A stretch of DNA of 19,951 nt from Raineyella sp964528755 (GTDB lineage Bacteria; Actinomycetota; Actinomycetes; Propionibacteriales; Propionibacteriaceae): positions 1 to 19,951 of the forward strand of contig CAZGWN010000073.1 of the NCBI GenBank assembly GCA_964528755.1. The letters are read 5' to 3'. Position 1 is the first letter of the stretch, and each line of letters starts with the position of its first letter. This document shows, piece after piece, positions 8,089-14,457 of this stretch. A program made the translations under genes and the position numbers. Below the pieces are notes generated by a model. That model was not told the origin of the DNA, made no database searches, and saw nothing but the letters and a program-made list of their open reading frames with translations.

Positions 8089-8108
8089 GCCCATCCCGCG
8101 GGATGTGC
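8089..8108. promoter_or_regulatory. Palindromic candidate operator
   Basis: CATCCCGCGGGATG at 8092-8105 is a perfect 14-bp palindrome. The symmetry extends to GC on both sides (8089-8090 and 8107-8108) with one mismatched pair. It ends two bases before the TTGACT at 8110, so a protein bound there would overlap the -35 region of the plus-strand operon. It is also placed to affect the divergent PEPCK gene. The cognate regulator is not in the window. Confidence 0.5.
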
Positions 8109-8109
8109 A

Positions 8110-8137
8110 TTGACTTCCCTAATGCAACGTATAAGCT
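8110..8137 (+). promoter_or_regulatory. Candidate promoter of the encapsulin operon
   Basis: TTGACT (8110-8115) and TATAAG (8130-8135) lie in the only AT-rich patch of the divergent region, 43-68 bases before the DUF4395 start. The spacer is 14 bases, shorter than the 16-18 expected; TAAGCT at 8132-8137 would give 16. Position and base composition support a promoter. The exact hexamers are uncertain. Confidence 0.45.
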
Positions 8138-8177
8138 GTCTGCCGAGCGTCACTCGTCTGCTCACACGGAGGATTCC

Positions 8178-8651
8178 ATGACCACCTCGAGTTCACCCAC
8201 CCAGCGGGTGTCACGGATCGACCCGCGCGGGCCGCGATTCGGCGCCGCGATCACCACGGTGCTGCTGATCGCCACCTTGGCGCTCGGTCCGCGCTGGGGT
8301 CTCATCCCGCTGGCGATCCAGACCCTCGCCTTCATCGGCGGCGCGGTCTTCGGGCTGGCGCACCAGCCGTGGGGGTGGGTCTACAAGCGATTCGTCCGAC
8401 CCAGGCTGGCCCCACCGGCCGAGCTGGAGGACGAGGCACCACCGCGCTTCGCCCAGGCCGTGGGCCTGTTCTTCGCCGTCCTCGCGCTGATCGGTGGCCT
8501 GGCCGGGGTCCCGGTGCTCTTCTGGGTGGCCACGGCCTTCGCCCTCATCGCGGCTTTCCTCAACGCGGCCTTCGACTTCTGCCTGGGTTGCGAGCTCTAC
8601 CTGCTCATCGGCCGGCTACGGCGTCGGCCGGCCGGCCACCCGACCGCCTGA
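8178..8651 (+). CDS. DUF4395 integral membrane protein with CLGC motif
   Basis: This 157-residue protein starts MTTSSSPTQRVSRIDPRGPRF at an ATG preceded by CGGAGG. About four membrane segments are visible (near residues 23-36, 42-60, 95-111 and 113-132). The final helix ends in the family motif FDFCLGCELYLL, with C135 and C138 as a potential redox or metal pair. DUF4395 proteins often sit beside thioredoxin or rhodanese-like genes and are suspected to act in thiol or sulfur chemistry, but no activity is established. Here it leads the operon, 16 bp before a thioredoxin gene. The frame is open upstream to 7854, but that part antisense-overlaps PEPCK and is not used. Confidence 0.85.
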   Translation: MTTSSSPTQRVSRIDPRGPRFGAAITTVLLIATLALGPRWGLIPLAIQTLAFIGGAVFGLAHQPWGWVYKRFVRPRLAPPAELEDEAPPRFAQAVGLFFAVLALIGGLAGVPVLFWVATAFALIAAFLNAAFDFCLGCELYLLIGRLRRRPAGHPTA

Positions 8652-8667
8652 CCGCGCGGGGGACATC

Positions 8668-9093
8668 ATGATCGGACTCATCATCGCGGTCGTCGCACTC
8701 GCGCTGGCCACTGCCTTCGGTCTGTGGCGACGCGCCACCGACGGCCGCGCCCGTGCCAGCCGCTCCGCCGACCGGCTCGGGGCAGCCGATCTCGGCATCG
8801 AGCCCGGCCGGGCGGCCACCTTCGTCCAGTTCTCCTCGCCGGTGTGCACACCGTGCCGGCGGACCCGGTCCCTGTTGGAGGCCGTCGCGGCCGACCACCC
8901 CGACGTCGCGTACGTGGACCTCGACGCCCAGGAGCGTGCCGACCTGACCGACCGGTTCTCGATCCTGCGGACCCCGACCGTGCTGGTCCTGGACGCCCAC
9001 GGCCTGGTCACGCGCCGGATCGTCGGCCCCGCACGCAAGTCCGAGGTGCTGGCCCTGGTGGGCGACCCGGCACCCACGGGTCCGGCCCGATAG
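8668..9093 (+). CDS. Membrane-anchored thioredoxin-family protein
   Basis: This is a 141-residue thiol-disulfide protein. Residues 2-19 form one hydrophobic segment (IGLIIAVVALALATAFGL), followed at once by RRATDGRARASR. By the positive-inside rule the catalytic domain would face the cytoplasm. The thioredoxin domain (about 45-130) has the active site C60-T-P-C63 in FSSPVCTPCRRTRSLLE and the cis-proline P103 in RTPTVLVLD. The ATG at 8668 follows a G-rich ribosome-binding site, 16 bp after the DUF4395 stop. Its context suggests reductant or persulfide transfer linked to the downstream desulfurase; this is inference. Confidence 0.85.
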   Translation: MIGLIIAVVALALATAFGLWRRATDGRARASRSADRLGAADLGIEPGRAATFVQFSSPVCTPCRRTRSLLEAVAADHPDVAYVDLDAQERADLTDRFSILRTPTVLVLDAHGLVTRRIVGPARKSEVLALVGDPAPTGPAR

Positions 9094-9243
9094 GCCCGCC
9101 GATGCCCGGAGACCACGAGGGAATCGACCGCGAGCGCACCCATCGCGAACAGCAGGAGGCGTGTCGGCCCGAGATGTGTTGACCCCCACATCCCGACCGC
9201 CGGTGACCCCGGCCCCGCCGACCCGTCCTCCAGGAGTTCCCGC
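9094..9243 (+). other. 150-bp intergenic gap with a small hairpin
   Basis: Between the thioredoxin and thioester-domain-like genes, GATGTG (9173-9178) and CACATC (9187-9192) form a 6-bp stem with an 8-base loop. A 26-codon reading frame (9102-9182, ending ACRPEMC) has no good ribosome-binding site. I see no promoter, so the five genes may still be one transcript. Confidence 0.35.
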
Positions 9244-10671
9244 ATGCTCTCCGCCTCCATCCCGCCCGTCCTCACCCGCGTTATCGCGCGTCCCGACCGC
9301 TCTTCCCGCACCCTGAGCCGCTACCTGGGGGGCACCTTCTCCCCCACCACCCAGATGATCCGGCTGGCCGACGGGCGGGAGGCCCGGACCGACCTCATCC
9401 GGCTCAACCCCGACGTCGACGGCTACTCGCTCGATCTCGAGGGCCACGTCCCGACCGCCGTCTCCCGCTATCGCACCGTGCGGGCGGGCGACGCCCTCGC
9501 CTCGGACGACCCGCGTCTGGCGGTCATCCTCGCCCACTCCTATCCGTGGGTCGACCTGGCGACACTGAGCCGACGGCTGCGCGACGCCGGGTTTCCGCTG
9601 GGCCACGCCGATCTGCGGGCCCACGAGGCCATCGCGGCCACCCAGGCCGCCGTCTGGCACGTGACGAACGGGGTGGACCTGGACGTACGGCCCGGCCACG
9701 TCCCGAACCGGTTGCTCGCCCGCCGGCCCGCGGGCCCGCCCGATCACGTCGATCCGGCCGAGCCCCGGTGGGTCGGCCGAATCGGGTCCGGACGGCCGCT
9801 GGTGCTCGAGGCTCGATTCGACGGGCGGCCCCAGCTCGGCAGCTACCACCTCACCCTGGGCTCGGGGGAGGCGGCGGCTGTCTCGGTGCACCTGGAGCGA
9901 TCCTCGGCCCGGGCCGGCTGGCTGCCCGTACCCTCTTCTGCAGCCACCGTCACCCTGGCCGGCGGAGTGGCCCGGCCGTCCCGGGTCGATGTCGTCCTGG
10001 GCGTCGGCGCCACCCTCGCCGACGGGTCGGGTGGCGGCTACCGCGCCTACCGGCTCGTCATCGAGGTGGCCGGCCGGCCCCGGCGGCTCGCGGTCGAGGG
10101 CCCCACCTTCACCTTGAGCGGCACCCCCACGTACGCCAACCCGGAGCGGGTGGTGCATCTCTACCGCCACCTGGTCGCCTCGGCCCTGCCGGACCGCGGG
10201 GGCTCCACAACGCTGTCCGCGGTCCGCCTCACCCGTCCGGCCTCGGCGGTGCTCGCCGGCCCCGGCTGGTCGGGGCCCTACTTCCTCACCGGCCTGCCCG
10301 CGGAGGCCACCGCCCGGGTGGAGACGGCCGGCGCCCCGGGGGCGCAACTGGTGGACGTGGCGGGACGGCCCCTGGCCGGCCACCTGGATCCCGATCAGCC
10401 CTTCTTCGTCCGTCACGACGCCGACCTCCGGCAGGACGACCTCGGGGACGACGCCCGTCTGGTGGTGCGCCTGCGGGGCCTGCGGACCGCGGCCGCGCGC
10501 GTGCTCGTCGGCTGCCGGACGCACAGCGGACCCGGGGAGTTCACTCCGGTGGTCCATGCCGACACCGTCGCGCAGGAGGCCATATGTGTTTTTCGTCTCG
10601 TTGACCTGACGAACACCGGTCGCGTGCAGCAGACTCAGAGTGAAAGGCGCGACCTCGCCTTCTCCGCTTGA
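9244..10671 (+). CDS. Thioester-domain (TQXA/TED)-like protein, Cys replaced by Ser, apparently cytosolic
   Basis: This is a 475-residue protein. Residues about 30-150 resemble the TED/TQXA domain of Gram-positive surface proteins. The TQAAVW motif is at 133-138 (HEAIAATQAAVWHVTNGV). The strand that normally carries the thioester cysteine reads GYSLDLEGHV, with S62 where YC(I/L)D is expected. A second part (about 330-400: GPYFLTGLPAEATARVE, QLVDVAGRPL, DPDQPFFVRH) resembles the beta-sandwich that follows TEDs in actinobacteria. There is no signal peptide, no membrane helix and no LPXTG sorting signal, all of which surface TEDs have. The only cysteines are two near the C-terminus. AGGAG precedes the ATG. 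It lies 109 bp before the encapsulin shell gene. The last 30 codons use more A/T third bases than the rest. Function is unknown; a shell or cargo partner is inference. Confidence 0.7.
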   Translation: MLSASIPPVLTRVIARPDRSSRTLSRYLGGTFSPTTQMIRLADGREARTDLIRLNPDVDGYSLDLEGHVPTAVSRYRTVRAGDALASDDPRLAVILAHSYPWVDLATLSRRLRDAGFPLGHADLRAHEAIAATQAAVWHVTNGVDLDVRPGHVPNRLLARRPAGPPDHVDPAEPRWVGRIGSGRPLVLEARFDGRPQLGSYHLTLGSGEAAAVSVHLERSSARAGWLPVPSSAATVTLAGGVARPSRVDVVLGVGATLADGSGGGYRAYRLVIEVAGRPRRLAVEGPTFTLSGTPTYANPERVVHLYRHLVASALPDRGGSTTLSAVRLTRPASAVLAGPGWSGPYFLTGLPAEATARVETAGAPGAQLVDVAGRPLAGHLDPDQPFFVRHDADLRQDDLGDDARLVVRLRGLRTAAARVLVGCRTHSGPGEFTPVVHADTVAQEAICVFRLVDLTNTGRVQQTQSERRDLAFSA

Positions 10672-10677
10672 CCCATA

Positions 10678-10738
10678 AGCCCACCTTGGGCTGAATTCCG
10701 AACCTGCGCCCCACGACCGCCGCAGGCCTTTTCGGCGG
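10678..10738 (+). promoter_or_regulatory. Two hairpins in the leader of the encapsulin shell gene
   Basis: AGCCCA/TGGGCT with a CCT loop (10678-10692) and CCGCCG/CGGCGG with a 10-base loop (10717-10738) lie in the 109-bp gap before the shell gene. Neither has a T-tract directly after it. They could protect a processed shell mRNA end or act as a partial terminator, setting different expression of the shell and upstream genes. A strong AAGGAG follows at 10767-10772. Confidence 0.4.
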
Positions 10739-10780
10739 CACAAAACCCTCTTTTCCCGTCACCATCAAGGAGTAAGGATC

Positions 10781-11698
10781 ATGACCGAACCACTCACCGA
10801 GTCCCAGGCACTCGGTGGCCTCGCCGCCCGGCAGCTCGCCAACGCCACCAAGTCCGTCCCTCAACTGTCCACCATCACGCCCCGGTGGCTGTTGCACCTG
10901 CTGTCCTGGGTGCCGGTGGAGGCGGGCATCTACCGGCTCAACCGAGTGGTCAATCCCGAGAGCGTGGCGATCGACGTCGGCCAGATCGACGACCACCAGT
11001 TGCCGGCGACGTTCGTCGACTACGAGACCAATCCGCGTGAGATCACCCTTCGGCCGATCTCGACGATCGTGGATGTGCAGACCCGGGTCTCCGACCTGTA
11101 CTCCAGCCCGCACGACCAGGTGGCCCAGCAGCTGCGCCTGACCGTCGAGACGGTCAAGGAGCGCCAGGAGGCCGAGCTGATCACCAACCCCGAGTTCGGC
11201 CTGCTCTCCCAGGTCGTCCCGGGCCAGCGGATCAGCACCCGGACGGGTGCGCCGACGCCGGACGACCTCGACAGCCTCATCACCAAGGTCTGGAAGACGC
11301 CGAGCTTCTTCCTCACCCACCCGGCCGCCGTGGCCGCCTTCGGCCGCGAGGCGACCTTCCGCGGTGTCCCACCGGTGACGGTCAACCTGTACGGGGCCCA
11401 GTTCATCACCTGGCGCGGGATCCCGATCTTCCCCTCGGACAAGGTGCCGCTGGAGGACGGTCGGACGAAGTTCCTGCTGGTGCGCACCGGTGAAGAGCGC
11501 CAAGGGGTCATCGGGCTGTTCCAGCCCGGCCTGGTCGGCGAGCAGAGCCCGGGCCTGTCGGTCCGCTTCACCGGGATCAACCGGCAGGCGATCGCGTCCT
11601 ACCTGGTCTCCCTGTACACGTCTCTGGCCGTGCTGACCGACGATGCCCTGGCAGTCCTCGACGACGTCGCGGTGGATGTCTTCCATGAGTACGAGTGA
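10781..11698 (+). CDS. Family 2A encapsulin shell protein
   Basis: This 305-residue HK97-fold protein is expected to self-assemble into an icosahedral cage of about 25 nm. Its length and sequence features (LTESQALGGLAARQLANATK, WLLHLLSWVPVEAGIYRLN, TQTRVSDLYSS-type region at 105-115, GLLSQVVPGQRISTRTG, TPSFFLTHPAAVAAFGRE, FITWRGIPIFPSDKVPL) match the SrpI/mycobacterial MMP-I group of family 2A shells. That group encapsulates cysteine desulfurases. There is no cyclic-nucleotide-binding insert, which argues against family 2B. The ATG has a strong AAGGAG eight bases upstream, the best ribosome-binding site of the operon and consistent with high shell stoichiometry. Its end overlaps the desulfurase start by 14 bases. 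Confidence 0.93.
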   Translation: MTEPLTESQALGGLAARQLANATKSVPQLSTITPRWLLHLLSWVPVEAGIYRLNRVVNPESVAIDVGQIDDHQLPATFVDYETNPREITLRPISTIVDVQTRVSDLYSSPHDQVAQQLRLTVETVKERQEAELITNPEFGLLSQVVPGQRISTRTGAPTPDDLDSLITKVWKTPSFFLTHPAAVAAFGREATFRGVPPVTVNLYGAQFITWRGIPIFPSDKVPLEDGRTKFLLVRTGEERQGVIGLFQPGLVGEQSPGLSVRFTGINRQAIASYLVSLYTSLAVLTDDALAVLDDVAVDVFHEYE

Positions 11699-13283
11699 AC
11701 GAGGACCGATCGGCGCACCCCTCGACCCGGCCGTCCTCGCCTCCCTCGCCACCCGGGCCCTGGCCGACCACTGGCCGGCCGCGGTGACGGTTCCCGGACC
11801 GGACACACCCCCACAGGTGGTTCCGCCGGCCCCTCGTGGGGAGGCGCCGACCACCCCGGCCGGGATCGGGGAGGTGACGCCGCCGGAGGGATTCGGGCTT
11901 CCCTCGGGCCGCGACATCGGCTGGACCGATCACACCTACACCGGCTGGGACCCGGGCCGGCCGGGCGGGGACGCCGCCGGATACGGCTTCCTGGCCGAAC
12001 CCGGCGTACGGGCCCAGCCCCGGGAGCCGGCGCCGGTGGCACCGACGCGCACCCGGGATGTCCTCGACGTGGCATCGGTCCGGGCGGAGTTCCCGATCCT
12101 GTCCGAGCAGGTCAACGGGCATCCGCTGATCTGGCTGGACAACGCCGCCACCACGCAGAAGCCGCGTTCGGTGATCGATCGGCTCGTGCACTTCTACGAG
12201 CACGAGAACTCCAACATCCACCGGGCGGCGCACGAACTGGCCGCCCGGGCAACCGATGCGTACGAGGACGCCCGCGACACCGTCCGGCGCTTCCTCGGGG
12301 CGGGTCGTGACGAGGAGGTGACCTTCGTCCGCGGCACGACCGAGGGCATCAACCTCGTCGCGCAGGCCTGGGGACGCCGCAACCTGCGGCCGGGTGACGA
12401 GATCGTCATCACCCACCTGGAGCACCACGCCAACATCGTGCCCTGGCAGCAGGTCGCCCGGGCCACCGGCGCGGTGGTGAGGACGGCGCCCGTGGACGAC
12501 CGGGGCAACCTGCTGCTGGACCGGTTCACCGACCTGCTCGGGTCGCGAACCAGGCTGGTGGCAGCCACCGCGGTGTCCAACGCGCTGGGAACGGTCACGC
12601 CGATCCGGGAGATCGTCGACGCGGGCCACCGGGTCGGGGCCCGGGTGCTCATCGACGGCGCCCAGTCGGTCGCCCACCTGCCGACCAACGTGTCCGAGCT
12701 CGGCGCCGACTTCCTCGTACTCTCCGGGCACAAGATCTACGGGCCGACCGGGATCGGCGCGCTGTACGTGGCCGAACGGGTCTGGGACGAGACGCCCGAA
12801 TGGCAGGGCGGCGGCAACATGATCGCCGACGTGACGCTGGAGCGTTCCCTCTACCAGGGTCCGCCGAACCGCTGGGAGGCCGGCACGGGCAACATCGCCG
12901 ACGCGGTCGGCCTGGCGACCGCCCTGCGTTTCGTGGAGGGGATCGGCCTGCCGGTGATCTCCGCCTGGGAGCATCGCCTGGTCGAGCACACCGTGCCACG
13001 GCTGGGTGCCATCCCCGGCGTGCGGATCATCGGTGAGCCCGACCAGCGGGCCAGTGTGATCTCCTTCGTGATCGAGGGCCACGACCCGGTCGAGGTCGGC
13101 AAGGCGCTCAACGCGGAGGGGATCGCGGTGCGCGCCGGGCACCATTGTGCCCAGCCGATCCTGCGCCGGTTCGGCCTGGAGGCGACGATCCGGCCGTCGT
13201 TCGCCTTCTACAACACCCTCGAGGAGGCGGACACGCTGGTCGCCGCGGTTCGCCGGGTCGCGGAGACGCCCCTGTCGCGCTGA
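11685..13283 (+). CDS. Encapsulin cargo cysteine desulfurase (SufS-like, with N-terminal extension)
   Basis: This PLP enzyme converts cysteine to alanine plus an enzyme-bound persulfide. The 532-residue product has a SufS-type catalytic domain from about residue 127 (WLDNAATTQKP at 150-160, THLEHHANIVPWQ). The PLP lysine is K350 in SGHKIYGPTG and the persulfide cysteine is C488 in RAGHHCAQP. Residues 1-125 are a Pro/Gly/Ala-rich extension absent from ordinary SufS. It contains an amphipathic stretch LDPAVLASLATRALADHW (13-30) and an aromatic cluster GYGFLAEPG (99-107). In family 2A systems such extensions direct loading into the shell. I chose the ATG at 11685, nine bases after GGTGG, which overlaps the shell gene by 14 bases. 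ATGs at 11676 and 11643 are alternatives. Confidence 0.92.
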   Translation: MSTSERGPIGAPLDPAVLASLATRALADHWPAAVTVPGPDTPPQVVPPAPRGEAPTTPAGIGEVTPPEGFGLPSGRDIGWTDHTYTGWDPGRPGGDAAGYGFLAEPGVRAQPREPAPVAPTRTRDVLDVASVRAEFPILSEQVNGHPLIWLDNAATTQKPRSVIDRLVHFYEHENSNIHRAAHELAARATDAYEDARDTVRRFLGAGRDEEVTFVRGTTEGINLVAQAWGRRNLRPGDEIVITHLEHHANIVPWQQVARATGAVVRTAPVDDRGNLLLDRFTDLLGSRTRLVAATAVSNALGTVTPIREIVDAGHRVGARVLIDGAQSVAHLPTNVSELGADFLVLSGHKIYGPTGIGALYVAERVWDETPEWQGGGNMIADVTLERSLYQGPPNRWEAGTGNIADAVGLATALRFVEGIGLPVISAWEHRLVEHTVPRLGAIPGVRIIGEPDQRASVISFVIEGHDPVEVGKALNAEGIAVRAGHHCAQPILRRFGLEATIRPSFAFYNTLEEADTLVAAVRRVAETPLSR

Positions 13284-13299
13284 GCCCTGTCACGCTGAG
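13270..13299 (+). repeat. 15-bp tandem duplication across the desulfurase stop codon
   Basis: CCCTGTCGCGCTGAG (13270-13284) is followed directly by CCCTGTCACGCTGAG (13285-13299), one mismatch. The duplication copies the last codons (LSR-stop), so a second in-frame TGA follows the first five codons later. Confidence 0.8.
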
Positions 13300-13305
13300 C
13301 CACGC

Positions 13306-13342
13306 CCGGGGCGGTCACGGTGCCCGTCCGTGCCCGCCCCGG
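13306..13342. terminator. Bidirectional terminator between convergent genes
   Basis: CCGGGGCGG-t-CACGG pairs with CCGTG-c-CCGCCCCGG around a 7-base loop. This is 14 base pairs with one internal mismatch, lying between the desulfurase stop (13283) and the metallopeptidase stop (13354). No T-run is present on either side, which is common in high-GC actinobacteria. Confidence 0.75.
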
Positions 13343-13353
13343 CGCCGCCGCTC

Positions 13354-14412
13354 TCACGACAACACCGGCACCGCGGTGCCGGACGCGCTGCCGCGCACCA
13401 CCCGGTGGACGAAGGCCAGCTTCCGCCGTACCGGCTCGACGATGTCGAAGGGGTAGAGGTCGTCCTTGCCCATGGCCCGGTTCACCCGGTTGAACAGCAG
13501 CGACACCCAGTGCCAGTCGTCCATCATGTCGTCGAAGCCGTCCTCGGGATAGGACGCCCGCGGGACGACCGCAGCATCCTGCCTCCCGGCGATCGGCTCC
13601 GGACGCAGGGTCATCCCGCCCACCGCGGCGGTCGACATGACGTCGCTGATATGCAGGTAGTGCGCGAAGCACTCGGCGAAGTCCTCCCACGGGTGCATGG
13701 TCGCGTACTCGGAGATGAAGGTTTCCTCCCAGTTGTCGGGAGACCCGTACCGGTAGTGGCGCGCCAGGGCATCCGCGTACGACTGCCGCTCGTCCCCGAA
13801 CAACGCCCTGGCCTCCTCGATCAGCGGCCCCTGCTCGACCAGCTTCCACTCGTAGTAGTGCCCGATCTCGTGGCGGAAGTGTCCCAGCATGGTGCGGTAG
13901 GCCTCACCGAGACGGACCCGCAGGGCCTCCCGGTGGTCGTCGAGGGTCTCGGCCAGATCGATGGTGACCACACCGCCGGCGTGGCCGATGGTCACCGGAC
14001 CCTGCCCGGATCGCGAGGACAGCAGGTCGAAGGCCAACCCGCCCTCGGTTCGGAACCAGGGCTCCACCGGCAACCGCAGCTCGGCGAGCTGGACCAGCAG
14101 TCGCCGCTCGACCTGCGACGCGGCGGCGAGCTTCTCCATGGCGAGAGTGTCGTCGGCGTCCGGACGACGACGGATCAGCCGACAGGCCACGCACCGGGCG
14201 CTCTCCGCCTCCTGGGGGACCAGCCAATTGCACCCCCACACCCGGTTGGCGCAACAGGACAGTGAGTCGTCCCCGGGGACCGAGCCGTCGTCGTCCACGG
14301 CGCGCATGGTCAGCGCGGCGGGCTCGAAGGCGACCTCACGTCCGCAGGCAGGACAGCTCAGCGATTCGAGGAGCAGGATGGAGGAACACCGCGGGCAGAG
14401 CAGCAGGAGCAC
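13354..14412 (-). CDS. Putative zinc-ribbon zinc metallopeptidase (Peptidase_Mx-like)
   Basis: This 352-residue protein begins with zinc-ribbon elements: C6/C9 and C20/C23, then C53 or C54, C61, C74 and C77 (CCANRVWGCNWLV is characteristic). A metallopeptidase core follows with HEIGH at 181-185 in YRTMLGHFRHEIGHYYEW and a downstream acidic helix WEDFAECFAHYLHI that probably supplies the third zinc ligand. This layout matches the uncharacterised putative zinc-binding metallo-peptidase family. There is no signal peptide. The start is GTG, giving the ribbon at the very N-terminus as in relatives. It lies 45 bp after map on the same strand and could be read with it. Substrate unknown. Confidence 0.85.
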   Translation of the reverse strand: MLLLLCPRCSSILLLESLSCPACGREVAFEPAALTMRAVDDDGSVPGDDSLSCCANRVWGCNWLVPQEAESARCVACRLIRRRPDADDTLAMEKLAAASQVERRLLVQLAELRLPVEPWFRTEGGLAFDLLSSRSGQGPVTIGHAGGVVTIDLAETLDDHREALRVRLGEAYRTMLGHFRHEIGHYYEWKLVEQGPLIEEARALFGDERQSYADALARHYRYGSPDNWEETFISEYATMHPWEDFAECFAHYLHISDVMSTAAVGGMTLRPEPIAGRQDAAVVPRASYPEDGFDDMMDDWHWVSLLFNRVNRAMGKDDLYPFDIVEPVRRKLAFVHRVVRGSASGTAVPVLS

Positions 14413-14457
14413 GTATCGAACCCTAGACCCCGACGGGTCGCCTCTGCCCCGTGGCTC

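Noticed and set aside
4583..8113. Very long plus-strand open frames (up to 863 codons) opposite the putative PPi-PEPCK gene
   Set aside because: They mirror the codon periodicity of the minus-strand gene, contain repetitive Arg/Gly/Val/Asp-rich sequence without domains, and are typical antisense frames of high-GC genes.
8094..8130. Thiol-stress (SigR/SigH-type) promoter for the redox operon
   Set aside because: I looked for GGGAAT/GGAAC with GTT 15-16 bases downstream on both strands and found no matching pair.
9102..9182. Small 26-codon open frame ending in two cysteines (ACRPEMC)
   Set aside because: There is no good ribosome-binding site and no conserved pattern; a chance frame in the gap is more likely.
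10601..10634. Internal promoter starting with TTGACC near the end of the TED-like gene
   Set aside because: No acceptable -10 hexamer lies 16-19 bases downstream; only the -35-like sequence is seen.
8605..10743. A 712-codon minus-strand frame across the thioredoxin and TED-like genes
   Set aside because: It has no recognisable domain, a biased Gly/Arg composition, and overlaps two plus-strand genes with clear ribosome-binding sites and domains.
11577..13145. A 522-codon minus-strand frame opposite the desulfurase
   Set aside because: It is a shadow of the SufS reading frame; no motif and no sensible start signal.
3220..14412. Mobile island or prophage, given the HK97-fold shell protein
   Set aside because: No integrase, transposase, portal, terminase, tail genes or flanking tRNA are visible. 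The shell protein belongs to the encapsulin group and is paired with its cargo enzyme.
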